Notes: generated by a model not told the origin, from the sequence alone. Positions 25,302 to 34,620 are shown, numbered from the stretch's first letter. The stretch is 64,000 nt of DNA from Pseudomonadota bacterium (GCA_018242295.1 JAFECE010000004.1:186001-250000); one strand, 5' to 3'. Program-made: numbers and translations.

Positions 25302-26470
25302 CCCTGATTCCAACTGATCCCGTTGCTCTTTCCCAGGCGCTCATCCGCTGCGAAAGCGTGACGCCCGACGAAGCCGGCGCCTTGACGCTGCTGCAGAACC
25401 TGCTCGAGCCGGCAGGCTTCACCTGTCACCGCCTCATCTTTTCCGAGCCCGGCACGCCGGACGTCGATAATCTTTACGCGCGCCTCGGCACGGGACGGCC
25501 GCACCTCTCGTTCGCCGGACATACCGATGTCGTCCCCGCCGGCAACGAAGCGGCCTGGACCGTTCCCCCCTTTGCCGGCGAAGTCCGTGACGGCATTCTC
25601 TACGGCCGCGGCGCCGTCGACATGAAAGGCTGCATCGCGGCGTTCGTTGCAGCGTCAATGAAGTACATCCACCATTACAACGGCCTGCCGCGCGGCTCGC
25701 TGTCGTTCATCATCACGGGCGATGAAGAAGGCCCTTCGATCAACGGCACGATGAAGATCCTCGAATGGCTGAAAGCGCGCGACGAAGTGATCGACGGATG
25801 TCTCGTTGGCGAACCATCGAACCCGAAGGCGCTTGGCGATGAAATTCGCATCGGCCGCCGCGGCTCGCTCAACGTCGATCTGATGGTTCACGGCAAGCAG
25901 GGACATTCCGCATATCCGCAAATCGCCGATAATCCGGTCCCGAAGCTCGCCCGCATCATCGACCGCCTGTCGACGACGAAGCTCGACGACGGAACGGAAA
26001 ACTTCCAGCCGTCGAACCTGCAGGTGACTGTGATCTCCGTCCCGAATACAGCGACGAACGTCATACCGGGTCGCGCCGTCGCCAAGCTCAACATCCGCTA
26101 TAACGACGGCTGGACGCGTCCGGCAATTGAAGAGTGGGTGCGGAAAACGACCGCGAGCGCGGCAGCCGAGGTTGACGCCAAATACGATCTCAGCTTCTCC
26201 GGCACCGGTGACGTCTTCCTGACGAAACCGGGTCCGCTCGTCACGACGCTGAAGGACGCCGTCAAATCCGTCACCGGCCGTACGCCCGCGCTGACGACCG
26301 GCGGCGGCACATCCGATGCGCGCTTCATCAAGGACATTTGTCCGGTGGTCGAATTTGGTCTCGTCAATCAGACGATCCATCAGGTCGACGAGCACACGAG
26401 CGTCGCCGACCTCGAAACGCTGACCGAAATCTACGGCCGCTTCATAACGAACTTCTTCCGCAACGGTTGA
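25298..26470 (+). CDS. dapE: Succinyl-diaminopimelate desuccinylase
   Basis: M20-family dizinc hydrolase that releases succinate to give LL-diaminopimelate. At 390 residues it is of normal length. Metal-binding segments are SFAGHTDVVPAG, GAVDMKGCIAAF and TGDEEGPSINGT; the TGGGTSDARF segment near residue 330 is specific to DapE over ArgE. The start ATG overlaps the stop of the upstream remnant frame. A paralogous M20 enzyme, argE, lies at 30666-31835. Confidence 0.96.
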   Translation: MTLIPTDPVALSQALIRCESVTPDEAGALTLLQNLLEPAGFTCHRLIFSEPGTPDVDNLYARLGTGRPHLSFAGHTDVVPAGNEAAWTVPPFAGEVRDGILYGRGAVDMKGCIAAFVAASMKYIHHYNGLPRGSLSFIITGDEEGPSINGTMKILEWLKARDEVIDGCLVGEPSNPKALGDEIRIGRRGSLNVDLMVHGKQGHSAYPQIADNPVPKLARIIDRLSTTKLDDGTENFQPSNLQVTVISVPNTATNVIPGRAVAKLNIRYNDGWTRPAIEEWVRKTTASAAAEVDAKYDLSFSGTGDVFLTKPGPLVTTLKDAVKSVTGRTPALTTGGGTSDARFIKDICPVVEFGLVNQTIHQVDEHTSVADLETLTEIYGRFITNFFRNG

Positions 26471-26865
26471 GGACACGTCATCCTCGGCCGAGCGCGCTCG
26501 CAAGCACGCTCACACGATTGAGGATGACGGAGCGTTCCGAGCGCGTGAGTGGAGTTGAGAGTCGCTGAATTTCCCTCCCTCGACGGGGTGGGGTTAAGAC
26601 GAACGAAGCAGCGCACTTTCCTCTCCCGGTACGGGAGAGGATGCCCGTCGAGCCGGAGGCTCGCTCTTGGAGGTGAGCTGGAGGCTCGCCTTCGGCGAGA
26701 TGGGCAGGTGAGAGACTTTCCGACGGCCGGGGCGCCGCCGCCAGCATCAAGTCCCCTCATCCGGCCTTCGGCCACCTTCTCCCGATGGGAGAAGGAAGCT
26801 CCCAGGCCATTCCCATCACAAGACTTGAGGTGCGCTCAATGAGCGCTTGCAGCCCTAAGCCAAAT
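26471..26865. repeat. Gene-free stretch with composite repeat copy 2
   Basis: A degenerate GTCATCC palindrome spans about 26477-26533. A longer version of the composite CTCTCCC element follows at 26607-26799, with the same ordered blocks as at 20435-20577 but an extra segment (about 26660-26700) rich in GAGCCGGAGGCTCG. I see no gene here. Confidence 0.65.
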
Positions 26866-26897
26866 GAAAAAGGCCGCCATATCCGGCGGCCTTCTCG
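26866..26897 (-). terminator. Terminator of the HU gene
   Basis: AGGCCGCC at 26871-26878 pairs with GGCGGCCT at 26885-26892. Read on the minus strand it is followed by TTTTTCATTT, as expected for a rho-independent terminator about 90 bp past the HU stop. Confidence 0.7.
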
Positions 26898-26982
26898 AAT
26901 AACCCCGCTAGAGCAATTCCAGCAAAAGTGCGTAGCGGTTTTGCGTCCGGAATTGCGCCAAAACAAAAGGCCAGAGCGATCG

Positions 26983-27303
26983 TTAGATCGACTCTTTCAG
27001 TTCCTTCGCGGCACGGAAGGCGATTTTCTTCGAAGCCTTGATCTTGATGGCTTCGCCCGTTGCCGGGTTGCGGCCCATGCGTGCCGGACGCTTGCGAACC
27101 TGCAGAACGCCGAGACCGCCGATGCGGATGCGGGCGCCCTTCTTGAGATGCTTCGAAATCTGCGCGACGAGATCTTCGAGCAGCGCAACCGACTGCTTCT
27201 TCGGAATCTCGTGGGCTTCCGCGAGCGTCGCGGCAATATGCTTCAAAGTGACAGTTTCGATCTTAGCCGGTGCCTTCTTAGCTGGCGCAGCTGCCTTTGC
27301 CAT
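26983..27303 (-). CDS. HU-family nucleoid protein with basic N-terminal extension
   Basis: A 106-residue histone-like DNA-bending protein. The HU/IHF core starts near residue 16 (TVTLKHIAATLAE). The beta-arm consensus GRNPATGEAIKIKASKKIAF is intact and the protein ends AAKELKESI. An extra KAAAPAKKAPAKI leader, not found in short HU, resembles eukaryotic-like Ala/Lys/Pro tails. The ATG at 27303 follows AGAGGGACGACA, a good ribosome binding site; the longer frame is non-coding upstream sequence. It could be named hupB by analogy, but the subtype is not certain. Confidence 0.92.
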   Translation of the reverse strand: MAKAAAPAKKAPAKIETVTLKHIAATLAEAHEIPKKQSVALLEDLVAQISKHLKKGARIRIGGLGVLQVRKRPARMGRNPATGEAIKIKASKKIAFRAAKELKESI

Positions 27304-27561
27304 TGTCGTCCCTCTTATGCGAATCGGTTCGGTATCAAACACTACATCGTTGAAGCCCAGAAACATGCGGTTTTCGGGCCTTTTTCGAATGAAGCGCGCG
27401 AAAAAAGCAGCATTTGTGGCCCGAAAGCAAGCGGAACGTAGGGGTTGGACGCAAAAAAAGCCGCCGAATCCGCAGTTTTTAGTGCGTTTTGGCAGAATCG
27501 GGCGAATGAACGAGGGATATAAAATCGAAAGTTCGCGAAGGGAGCCTCTTCGCAAACGATA

Positions 27562-28686
27562 CTATTTGAAATGCTTCGATAGCTTCAGACCCTGGCCCTG
27601 ATAGTTCGATTTGAGCCCCTGGCCATAGAGTGTTTCGGGCGTTTCCGTCATCCGCTCATAGATAAGCCGGCCGATGATTTGCCGGTCTTCGAGGATGAAC
27701 GGCACCTTGTGCGAGCGCACTTCGAGAACGACGCGTGAGCCTTTGCCCCCCGCCGCCGCGTGTCCGAAGCCCGGATCCATGAACCCCGCATAATGCACGC
27801 GGAATTCGCCGACGAGCGGATTGAACGGCACCATCTCGGCGGCATGCGTCGGCGGCACATGCACCGCTTCCTTGGAAGCCAGTATGTAGAACTGATCGGG
27901 ATCGAGGATGAGCCGGTGCTTGTCCTTGACGTAGATCGGGTCCCAATAGTCTTCGACCGGATAGGCGCCGACCTTGTCGACGTCGACGACGCCGGTATGC
28001 CGCCGCGCACGGAATCCGACGAGCCCCGTTTCATCGCCAGCGAGGTCGACCGTTAGCGCGATGCCGCCGGAAATATCGGCGTTCTCTGCCGAAACCAGAC
28101 GTTCCCTGAGCTGCAGTTCGCGCAGCGCCGTATCGCTGTCGGCGGCCGGCCCGTTGCGGAAACGGATCTGCGACAGCCTGGAACCTTTCCTGACGACGAT
28201 CGGAAACGTCTGCGGACAGATCTCGGCATAGAGCGGCCCGTTGTAGCCGCGTGGAATTTGATCGAATGCGCCGACCCCGTCGGCGATGACACGCGTAAAC
28301 ACATCGAGCCGCCCCGTCGAGCTTTTGGGGTTCGCCGAAGCTTCGACGTCGTTCGGCAACTCCAGGGACTCGAGCAGCGGCACGATGTAGACGCAGCCCG
28401 TTTCGAGCACCGCCCCTTGGCTGAGGCTGATCGTATGCAGCGCCAGATCGTCGAGCTTCCCCTGCACCCGCCCGCCTGGCCTCGGAAGAAAGCTCGCGCG
28501 CACCCGGTAGGCCACGGCGCCAAGTCTGAGATCGAGGCTCGCGGGCTGCACCTGCCCCTCGATGACAGCCTCCGCAATCCCGATCTCGCCGTCGGCAATC
28601 ATGCTCGCGATCACTTGCGACGGAAGAATACCGGCCGCGCGCTCGCGACGCCGCGACGCCGAATGTGTTTTCTCACTTTTTGTCAT
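27562..28686 (-). CDS. dcd: 2'-deoxycytidine 5'-triphosphate deaminase, long alphaproteobacterial type
   Basis: Converts dCTP to dUTP for thymidylate synthesis. At 374 residues it is about twice the length of E. coli Dcd and has two related trimeric dUTPase-fold halves, as in other alphaproteobacterial members. Recognisable segments are ILPSQVIASMIADGEI, QPASLDLRLG and SANPKSSTGRLDVFTRVIAD. It is divergent from the riboswitch-controlled metZ leader. Assignment is by family resemblance to the long Dcd group. Confidence 0.88.
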   Translation of the reverse strand: MTKSEKTHSASRRRERAAGILPSQVIASMIADGEIGIAEAVIEGQVQPASLDLRLGAVAYRVRASFLPRPGGRVQGKLDDLALHTISLSQGAVLETGCVYIVPLLESLELPNDVEASANPKSSTGRLDVFTRVIADGVGAFDQIPRGYNGPLYAEICPQTFPIVVRKGSRLSQIRFRNGPAADSDTALRELQLRERLVSAENADISGGIALTVDLAGDETGLVGFRARRHTGVVDVDKVGAYPVEDYWDPIYVKDKHRLILDPDQFYILASKEAVHVPPTHAAEMVPFNPLVGEFRVHYAGFMDPGFGHAAAGGKGSRVVLEVRSHKVPFILEDRQIIGRLIYERMTETPETLYGQGLKSNYQGQGLKLSKHFK

Positions 28687-28791
28687 GGCGTCGGTCTACC
28701 CCCTAGGGCTCCCTCTAAAGTAGGCCTAATGCTTCGCCAAGCGCGACAATGTCGGCAATACCGGTTATTCCATGCCGATCGATGCCGCCTC

Positions 28792-28820
28792 TTGACGCCG
28801 CCGAGTGCGGGCGGTAATCC
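28792..28820 (+). promoter_or_regulatory. Sigma-70-type promoter of metZ
   Basis: TTGACG at 28792-28797 and TAATCC at 28815-28820 are separated by exactly 17 bp. The predicted start of transcription, near 28827, lies just before the SAM-II aptamer. Confidence 0.65.
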
Positions 28821-28829
28821 GGCTCAACT

Positions 28830-28886
28830 CTCGTGGTCCTTTGGCCGGCCGGCTTGCAGCCACGTTAAACAAGTCGCTAAAGAGGC
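28830..28886 (+). ncRNA. SAM-II riboswitch aptamer
   Basis: CGTGGT at 28832-28837 pairs with GCCACG at 28858-28863 to form the first helix. The sequence continues with TTAAACAAGTCGCTAAAG (28864-28881), the highly conserved SAM-II core that closes the H-type pseudoknot. Family knowledge: SAM-II binds S-adenosylmethionine and represses methionine genes in alphaproteobacteria. It lies between a promoter and a terminator in front of metZ. Confidence 0.93.
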
Positions 28887-28910
28887 CGTGTGCGCCCCCG
28901 GTTTCCCGCG

Positions 28911-28951
28911 CCCGGTCTTTCGTCAGCCGGCGTCCGCGGACCGGGTTTTTT
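28911..28951 (+). terminator. Leader terminator between the SAM-II aptamer and metZ
   Basis: CCCGGTC at 28911-28917 pairs with GACCGGG at 28939-28945, followed by TTTTTT. It lies 22 bp before the metZ start, so the riboswitch could act by transcription termination. Confidence 0.75.
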
Positions 28952-28972
28952 ATTGCGCGAAAGGCCGTTCCG

Positions 28973-30184
28973 ATGGCGAATGACGAGCAGTCCAGGTCCA
29001 ATAGTCCTGCATGGCGCCCCGACACGGTGCTTGTCCATGGCGGCACCACCCGGTCCGAATGGGGCGAAACCTCCGAAGCCCTCCACCTAACGCAGGGCTT
29101 CGTCTACAAAAGTGCAGAGCAGGCTGAGGCCCGCTTCAAGCAGGAAGACCCCGGCTTTCAGTACACGCGCTTCGGAAACCCGACGATCTCGATGTTTGAA
29201 GATCGCCTGAAGCTGTTCGAAGGTGCCGAAGAATGCCGCGCCACCGCCACCGGCATGGCCGCCGTTACCGCCTCGATGCTCTCCTACATGAGAACGGGCG
29301 ATCATGTCGTCGCCGCGCGCGCGATGTTCGGCTCGTGCCGTTACATCGTCGAAACTCTTTGTCCGCGTTTCGGCATCGAAGCGACGCTCGTTGACGGCAA
29401 GGATCTCGACGCCTGGCGCGCCGCCATCCGCCCAAACACCAAGATGTTCTTCTTCGAAACGCCGTCAAATCCGGTGCTTGAGCTCGTCGATATCGCCGCC
29501 GTCTGCAAGATCGCGCGCGATAACGGCATCCTGACCGTCGTCGACAACGTATTCGCGACGCCGATGCTGCAGCGGCCGTTGGCGCTCGGCGCCGATATCG
29601 TCGTCTATTCGGCGACGAAACACATCGACGGCCAGGGCCGCTGCCTCGGCGGCGCCGTCCTCGGCAAGACCGAGTTCATTACCAAATACGTCCAGGAATG
29701 GCTCCGCCAGACGGGCCCGTCCATGAGCCCGTTCAATGCCTGGGTCATGCTGAAGAGCCTCGAGACGCTCCCCATCCGCGTCAAGGCGCAGTGCGGAACA
29801 TCCGCCAAGATTGCCGACCTACTGTCGGGCCTCAAAGGCGTGACGCGGGTGCTCTACCCCGGCCGCGCCGATCATCCGCAAGCGGCACTTGCCCAAAAGC
29901 AGATGCCGGGCGGCGGCCAGATGATCGCTTTCGAGGTCGAAGGTGGTAAACAGGGCGCCTTCCGCTGTCTTAACGCTCTGCGTTTGATCCGCATCTCGAA
30001 TAACCTGGGCGACGCCAAGAGCCTCGTGACGCATCCGGCGACGACCACCCACTTTAAGTTGACGCCCGAGCAGCGCTCGGAACTGGGCATTAGTGATGGT
30101 ATGATCCGTCTTTCGATCGGACTTGAAGCGGCCGAAGATTTAGCCGACGATCTGTCGAATGCGGTGAAGAAGGTTACGGGGTGA
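28973..30184 (+). CDS. metZ: O-succinylhomoserine sulfhydrylase
   Basis: PLP enzyme of the cystathionine gamma-synthase family that makes homocysteine directly from O-succinylhomoserine and sulphide. The PLP lysine is in VVYSATKHIDGQG; the signature ends GRCLGGAVLG. The RFGNPT and EGAEECRATATGMAA segments match MetZ. I start at ATG 28973 because the longer frame runs through the riboswitch and terminator. This gives 403 residues, the usual length. It is the first gene of metZ-apaG-argE, with gaps of 10 and 15 bp, so SAM should repress all three. Confidence 0.95.
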   Translation: MANDEQSRSNSPAWRPDTVLVHGGTTRSEWGETSEALHLTQGFVYKSAEQAEARFKQEDPGFQYTRFGNPTISMFEDRLKLFEGAEECRATATGMAAVTASMLSYMRTGDHVVAARAMFGSCRYIVETLCPRFGIEATLVDGKDLDAWRAAIRPNTKMFFFETPSNPVLELVDIAAVCKIARDNGILTVVDNVFATPMLQRPLALGADIVVYSATKHIDGQGRCLGGAVLGKTEFITKYVQEWLRQTGPSMSPFNAWVMLKSLETLPIRVKAQCGTSAKIADLLSGLKGVTRVLYPGRADHPQAALAQKQMPGGGQMIAFEVEGGKQGAFRCLNALRLIRISNNLGDAKSLVTHPATTTHFKLTPEQRSELGISDGMIRLSIGLEAAEDLADDLSNAVKKVTG

Positions 30185-30194
30185 CGGGGACAAG

Positions 30195-30650
30195 ATGAGT
30201 AAAAGTACGCCGGCTTCGGCAGCCAGAAAGGCCGCATCAGCAGCAGCCGCCTACCACGCCTATGAAGCCACGACACGCGGCATCCGCATCCGTGTCGAGC
30301 CGCGCTACATGGAAGACCAGTCGTCTCCGGAAGACAGCCATTTCGTGTGGTCCTACGCGGTCGAGATCAACAACGACGGCGCCGAGACGGTGCAGCTGAA
30401 ATCGCGCATGTGGCGGATTACGGATGCGCTCGGCCGCACCGAAGAAGTTCGTGGCGCCGGTGTCGTCGGACAAACGCCGGTCATCGAGCCGGGCAAATCG
30501 TTTCACTACACGTCGGGCTGTCCGCTGAAGACGCCGCAGGGTATCATGGTCGGCAGCTATCAGATGTCGGACGAGGCCGGTAAGCTCTTCGACGTAGCCA
30601 TACCCGCCTTCTCGCTCGATAGCCCCTATACCCGGCGCAGCATGAACTGA
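30195..30650 (+). CDS. apaG: ApaG domain protein
   Basis: A 151-residue single-domain ApaG protein with a fibronectin-III-like fold. Signature segments are WSYAVEINNDG, WRITDALGRTEEVRGAGVVG and PGKSFHYTSGCPLKTPQGIM. An Ala/Ser-rich leader of about 20 residues precedes the domain. Members have been linked to Co/Mg efflux, but the biochemical function is not settled. It starts 10 bp after metZ, so its link to a SAM-controlled operon is positional. Confidence 0.95.
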   Translation: MSKSTPASAARKAASAAAAYHAYEATTRGIRIRVEPRYMEDQSSPEDSHFVWSYAVEINNDGAETVQLKSRMWRITDALGRTEEVRGAGVVGQTPVIEPGKSFHYTSGCPLKTPQGIMVGSYQMSDEAGKLFDVAIPAFSLDSPYTRRSMN

Positions 30651-30665
30651 ACGCGGCGGCAGCCG

Positions 30666-31835
30666 ATGAGCGAAGCCCGAGGCCATACCTACACGCCTGT
30701 CGAATTGCTTGCGCGCCTCGTGGCCTTCGACACCACGAGCCACAAGAACAATCTCGGCCTGATCGCCTTCGTCGAAGAATACCTTCGAGGACACGGAGTC
30801 TCGTCGCAACGGATCGTCAGCGAAGACGGTCAGAAGGCCTCGCTCTACGCCACCATCGGCCCGGCTGACGAAGGCGGCATCGCGCTCTCGGGCCATACCG
30901 ACGTCGTGCCTGTCGACGGTCAGGACTGGACGAGCGATCCGTTCACGCTGCGCGCGGAAAACGGCCGTCTCTACGCCCGCGGCTCAGCCGATATGAAAGG
31001 CTTTCTCGCCGCTTCTCTCGCCGCCGTTCCGGACTTCAAGAAGCGCAAACTGAAGAAGCCGATCCATCTCGCCTTTTCCTATGACGAAGAAGTCGGCTGC
31101 ATCGGCGTTCGCCCGATGATCGCCGAACTTGGCAAAGCCCTTCCTAAGCCGCGCATGGTGATTGTCGGCGAGCCGACGAGCATGCAGGTCGTCGATGCAC
31201 ACAAGGGTCCGGTCCGCTGGAGCGTCAACGTCAAGGGACGCGCGGCCCATTCCAGCATGGCGCATCTCGGCGTCAACGCCGTCACCTACGCCACTCGCCT
31301 GATCGGCGAGCTCGAGCGCATGGAAGCCGAGCTGAAGCACCGCGTGATAGACGTTCGTTTCGAACCGCCCTACTCGACACTTCAGGTGACGACGATCGAC
31401 GGCGGCACGGCGACCAACATCGTCCCCGTCCATTGCAGCTTTGTTTTCGATATCCGCGCGCTCCCCGGACTGCATGCCGACGAAATCGAAGACCGCTTGC
31501 GCCGCTATGCAGAGACGCATTGCCTCCCCGAAATGCGCGCCATCGCCCCTGAAGCCGGCATTGAAATCGAACGCGTCAATGCCGTGCCGCCATTCGGCGC
31601 CGAACCGTCGTCGGAGGTGGTGGCGCTCGCCCTGAAATTGACTGGGCAAAACGAAACCTTCGGCGTCTCCTACGGCACCGAGGCCGCGCTCTTCCAGAAT
31701 GCAGGCGCGCCATCGGTCGTCTGCGGACCCGGCGACATCGCGCAGGCCCATACCGCCGACGAATGGATCGCCGAGAGCGAAATCGCCAAATGCATGACCT
31801 TTCTGGATCGCCTCGGAGACTGGGCCGAGACCTGA
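30666..31835 (+). CDS. argE: Acetylornithine deacetylase
   Basis: M20-family zinc hydrolase that removes acetate from N-acetylornithine. Metal-binding segments are LSGHTDVVPVDGQDW, GSADMKGFLAAS and YDEEVGCIGVRP, and the dimer domain KGPVRWSVNVKGRAAHSS is typical of ArgE. The C-terminal SYGTEAALFQNAGAPSVVCG supports ArgE over DapE. At 389 residues it has normal length. It is the last gene of the metZ-apaG-argE operon; argD and argF lie 2-4 kb away on the other strand. Confidence 0.93.
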   Translation: MSEARGHTYTPVELLARLVAFDTTSHKNNLGLIAFVEEYLRGHGVSSQRIVSEDGQKASLYATIGPADEGGIALSGHTDVVPVDGQDWTSDPFTLRAENGRLYARGSADMKGFLAASLAAVPDFKKRKLKKPIHLAFSYDEEVGCIGVRPMIAELGKALPKPRMVIVGEPTSMQVVDAHKGPVRWSVNVKGRAAHSSMAHLGVNAVTYATRLIGELERMEAELKHRVIDVRFEPPYSTLQVTTIDGGTATNIVPVHCSFVFDIRALPGLHADEIEDRLRRYAETHCLPEMRAIAPEAGIEIERVNAVPPFGAEPSSEVVALALKLTGQNETFGVSYGTEAALFQNAGAPSVVCGPGDIAQAHTADEWIAESEIAKCMTFLDRLGDWAET

Positions 31836-32055
31836 CGATAACGGTCAAGCCATACCGCACCGCGGCGAAATTCAATGCGCTGCAATAGGTTAGGTGAGGC
31901 CGAAACGAGTGTGACCTGCCTACGACATACCTTGCGACAATCTTGCAAACCCACGACTTTCTTCGCGGATCGCCGTGCTTCCGGCCCACTCTTGAGCGTA
32001 CCAATCACCCGAGCCTTCGAGCCGCCGAGCCTTCGCCAATTTTAGAGACGGGCCA

Positions 32056-32622
32056 ATGACCAAACGCTTGCAACTTCTCAACGCCTCGGCCTGCGCCATG
32101 ACCGCCGCTCTCGCGCTCACCGGATGCTCGACCGCCTCGGTACCGACCATCGGCTCCATCAATCCGTTCGGAAGTGGAAACCAGATCTCGGAAATCGACC
32201 GCGCCTATTTGCAAGCTGCGGGAAGCTGGGATCTCAACCACGACAACGTCGTGACCTGCAACGAGTGGAAATCCTACGCCGAAGATGTCTTCAACAGCGC
32301 CGACACCGATCACGACGATTCCCTCGACGCGAGCGAGTGGAACAACCTGACCAAGATCGACAAGATGTTCGTCACCGCAGACCTGAAGTATTTCGATCAG
32401 AACGGCGACGGCAAGGTCACGCGACAGGAATTCGTCGACAAGCCGAACCCCGCGTTCGTCCTGATGGACAAGAGCGGCTCCTGCAAACTCGATGGCGCTC
32501 AGATCGCCAGTGCCCGTTCGAAAACCGAATACGATGTCTCGGGCGCGAAGCCGCAAAACAGTGACCCGCGTGATCAGGGCGGCGATGTCGGTAAAGCCGC
32601 GAATGGCGGCCTCAACAAATAA
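32056..32622 (+). CDS. EF-hand lipoprotein
   Basis: A 188-residue lipoprotein. The signal ends in the lipobox LTGC (Cys24). EF-hand calcium loops follow: DLNHDNVVTCNEW, DTDHDDSLDASEW and DQNGDGKVTRQEF; a fourth, MDKSGSCKLDGAQI, is degenerate. It should be a cell-envelope calcium-binding protein, and lanthanide binding is possible in a methylotroph-type organism. It is convergent with hslO. The spacing from argE is 220 bp, so it is probably its own transcript. Confidence 0.88.
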   Translation: MTKRLQLLNASACAMTAALALTGCSTASVPTIGSINPFGSGNQISEIDRAYLQAAGSWDLNHDNVVTCNEWKSYAEDVFNSADTDHDDSLDASEWNNLTKIDKMFVTADLKYFDQNGDGKVTRQEFVDKPNPAFVLMDKSGSCKLDGAQIASARSKTEYDVSGAKPQNSDPRDQGGDVGKAANGGLNK

Positions 32623-32658
32623 GGGAACGCAGTTGCTCGGCTGACCCGTAGGCGAAAC

Positions 32659-33621
32659 TCAGCCGCCGGCCGCCCGCAATTCATCGAGCGAGAAGACGTA
32701 TCGCGCCGTGCAGAATTCGCATGTGACGACGATCTTTCCGGTGTCGTCGATCATGTCGGAAAGTTCGTTGGCGCCGAATGCGAGCAACACGTTCTCGACT
32801 TTCTCCCGGCTGCATCGGCAGAACGATGAAAGTGGAATGACCCGCTCAATGGCGACGGCCTCTTCATGGAAGAGCCGCAGCAGCAGCCGCTCGACGGTCA
32901 AGCTTGGATCGAGCAACTCGAGATCTTCAACGGTCGCGGCAAGCATTTCGACGCGCTTCCAGTCGTCGTCCGCATCGGCCCCGCCTTCGTCGAGCGAAGC
33001 CCCGACGCTTTGCACCATCAAGCCGCCCGCGCGCCGGTGCCAGCGCACGTCCGACTGCGACGCTTGCTTTGGCGCAACGTAGTGCTCCGCGACCGCAGTC
33101 CGGATGAACGTCGGCAGATTTTCGCGCTGCTGAAAGTAAGCCGCCGCCGTCGCCGAAAGTGGCGCCGCCTCGAAAGCGAGCACGCCTTGATAGCGCTCCT
33201 GTCCCGGACCGGAATCGAGCGTAATCGCGAGATGACCGTTGCCGAGCGCCGCCGCCGTCTCCTGCCGCGCTCCGCTTTGCGCAATCTCGGCGACCTTCTT
33301 CGCGTCGTAGCGGGCATACCCTCTAAGGCGTCCGCTCGCGGTGTAGTCGGCAACGAGAATTGAAACCGGCCCGTCCGATCGCGTCAGCAGATTGAGGTTG
33401 CCCCCTTGCGGCAAGGCCGATCCGCAGAGCGCCGCCAGCGCCAGCGCTTCAGAAAGTGCCCGGCCCGGAAGGTCGGGCATCGCATGCGGCGCAACGATGG
33501 CGTCAAGCGTCGCCCCGAGCCGCACCAGCCTGCCCCGGATATTGGAGTTCTGCGTGCGAAAGGCGACGACGACGTCGTCTATCGGTATCGCGGGTGGTGT
33601 TGGCGGAGTGTCAACCGGCAT
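32659..33621 (-). CDS. hslO: Redox-regulated chaperone Hsp33
   Basis: Cytoplasmic holdase activated by oxidation. At 320 residues it is near normal length. The zinc-binding cysteines are intact: CRCSREK and CEFC about 31 residues later, in the C-terminal switch domain. It is the last gene of argD-argF-hslO, starting 15 bp after argF. This arrangement is shared by several alphaproteobacteria (from memory). Confidence 0.94.
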   Translation of the reverse strand: MPVDTPPTPPAIPIDDVVVAFRTQNSNIRGRLVRLGATLDAIVAPHAMPDLPGRALSEALALAALCGSALPQGGNLNLLTRSDGPVSILVADYTASGRLRGYARYDAKKVAEIAQSGARQETAAALGNGHLAITLDSGPGQERYQGVLAFEAAPLSATAAAYFQQRENLPTFIRTAVAEHYVAPKQASQSDVRWHRRAGGLMVQSVGASLDEGGADADDDWKRVEMLAATVEDLELLDPSLTVERLLLRLFHEEAVAIERVIPLSSFCRCSREKVENVLLAFGANELSDMIDDTGKIVVTCEFCTARYVFSLDELRAAGG

Positions 33622-33636
33622 CGGTGAGACAATCCC

Positions 33637-34620
33637 TCAAGCGCCGAAGCACCATGCAAGAATGGCTTTCTGCGCATGGAGCCGGTTCTCGGCTTCGTCG
33701 AAAACGACCGACTGCGGGCCTTCGAGAACATCCTCGGTGACTTCGTGGCCGCGATAGGCTGGCAGACAGTGCATGAAGATCGCTTTCTTGGCCGCCTTGC
33801 TCATGAGCTTCTCGTTGACAGCATAAGGCGCGAGAATTTTCTTCCGCCGCGCCGCATCCGACTGGCCCATCGAAACCCACGTATCGGTGACGACGCAATC
33901 GACACCTTCGACCGCACGCACCGGATCGGTTCCGATCTCGACATCGCCCTTCTCGCGACGAAGCCAGGCGAGCGCTTCCTCTTCCGGGAAAAGCTCTTTC
34001 GGGCAAGCGAGCTTCAGCTTGAAGCCGAAACGAACGGCCGCATGCATCCACGAAACCGCGACGTTGTTGCCGTCCCCGACCCAGGCGACCGACTTGCCCG
34101 CGATCGGGCCGAGATGCTCCTCGAACGTCTGGATGTCGGCCATCACCTGGCAAGGGTGGCTCTTCTCCGTCAGTCCGTTGATGACGGGGATCGTCGCATA
34201 ACGGGCAAGCTCCGCGAGCGTCGCATGTGCGTTGGCGCGGATCATGATGCCATCGGCATAACGCGAGAGAACGCGCGCCGTATCGGCAACGGATTCACCG
34301 CGGCCGAGCTGCAAATCGGTATTGTTTAGCGTCAACGCGCCGCCGCCGAGCTGACGCATCGCGACATCGAATGAAACGCGCGTCCGCGTCGAAGGCTTCT
34401 CAAAGATCAGCGCGAGGACCATGTCTTCGATATTCTTCGGCCGCAGATTGGCCGGCACACGTTTGCCAGCCTTTTTCATCGCATGCGCCGCGTCGATGAT
34501 CCCGCGCAGCGTCTTGCTGTCGAGATCGGCGATATCGAGAAAATGCCGGACGGTCCGGACGGAAGGTTTCGTGGTCATGACTTGCGGAGCTTTCTCCAGC
34601 TCTTTCGAATGTACGGTCAT
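33637..34620 (-). CDS. argF: Ornithine carbamoyltransferase
   Basis: Makes citrulline from ornithine and carbamoyl phosphate. The carbamoyl-phosphate motif [13 protein letters not shown] is intact, and the ornithine-loop segments HPCQVMADI and [15 protein letters not shown] are present. The ATG overlaps the argD stop as ATGA (34617-34620), so translation is coupled. At 327 residues it is slightly longer than the typical 307-315 because of an N-terminal leader; a start at [14 protein letters not shown] is possible. Confidence 0.96.
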   Translation of the reverse strand: MTVHSKELEKAPQVMTTKPSVRTVRHFLDIADLDSKTLRGIIDAAHAMKKAGKRVPANLRPKNIEDMVLALIFEKPSTRTRVSFDVAMRQLGGGALTLNNTDLQLGRGESVADTARVLSRYADGIMIRANAHATLAELARYATIPVINGLTEKSHPCQVMADIQTFEEHLGPIAGKSVAWVGDGNNVAVSWMHAAVRFGFKLKLACPKELFPEEEALAWLRREKGDVEIGTDPVRAVEGVDCVVTDTWVSMGQSDAARRKKILAPYAVNEKLMSKAAKKAIFMHCLPAYRGHEVTEDVLEGPQSVVFDEAENRLHAQKAILAWCFGA

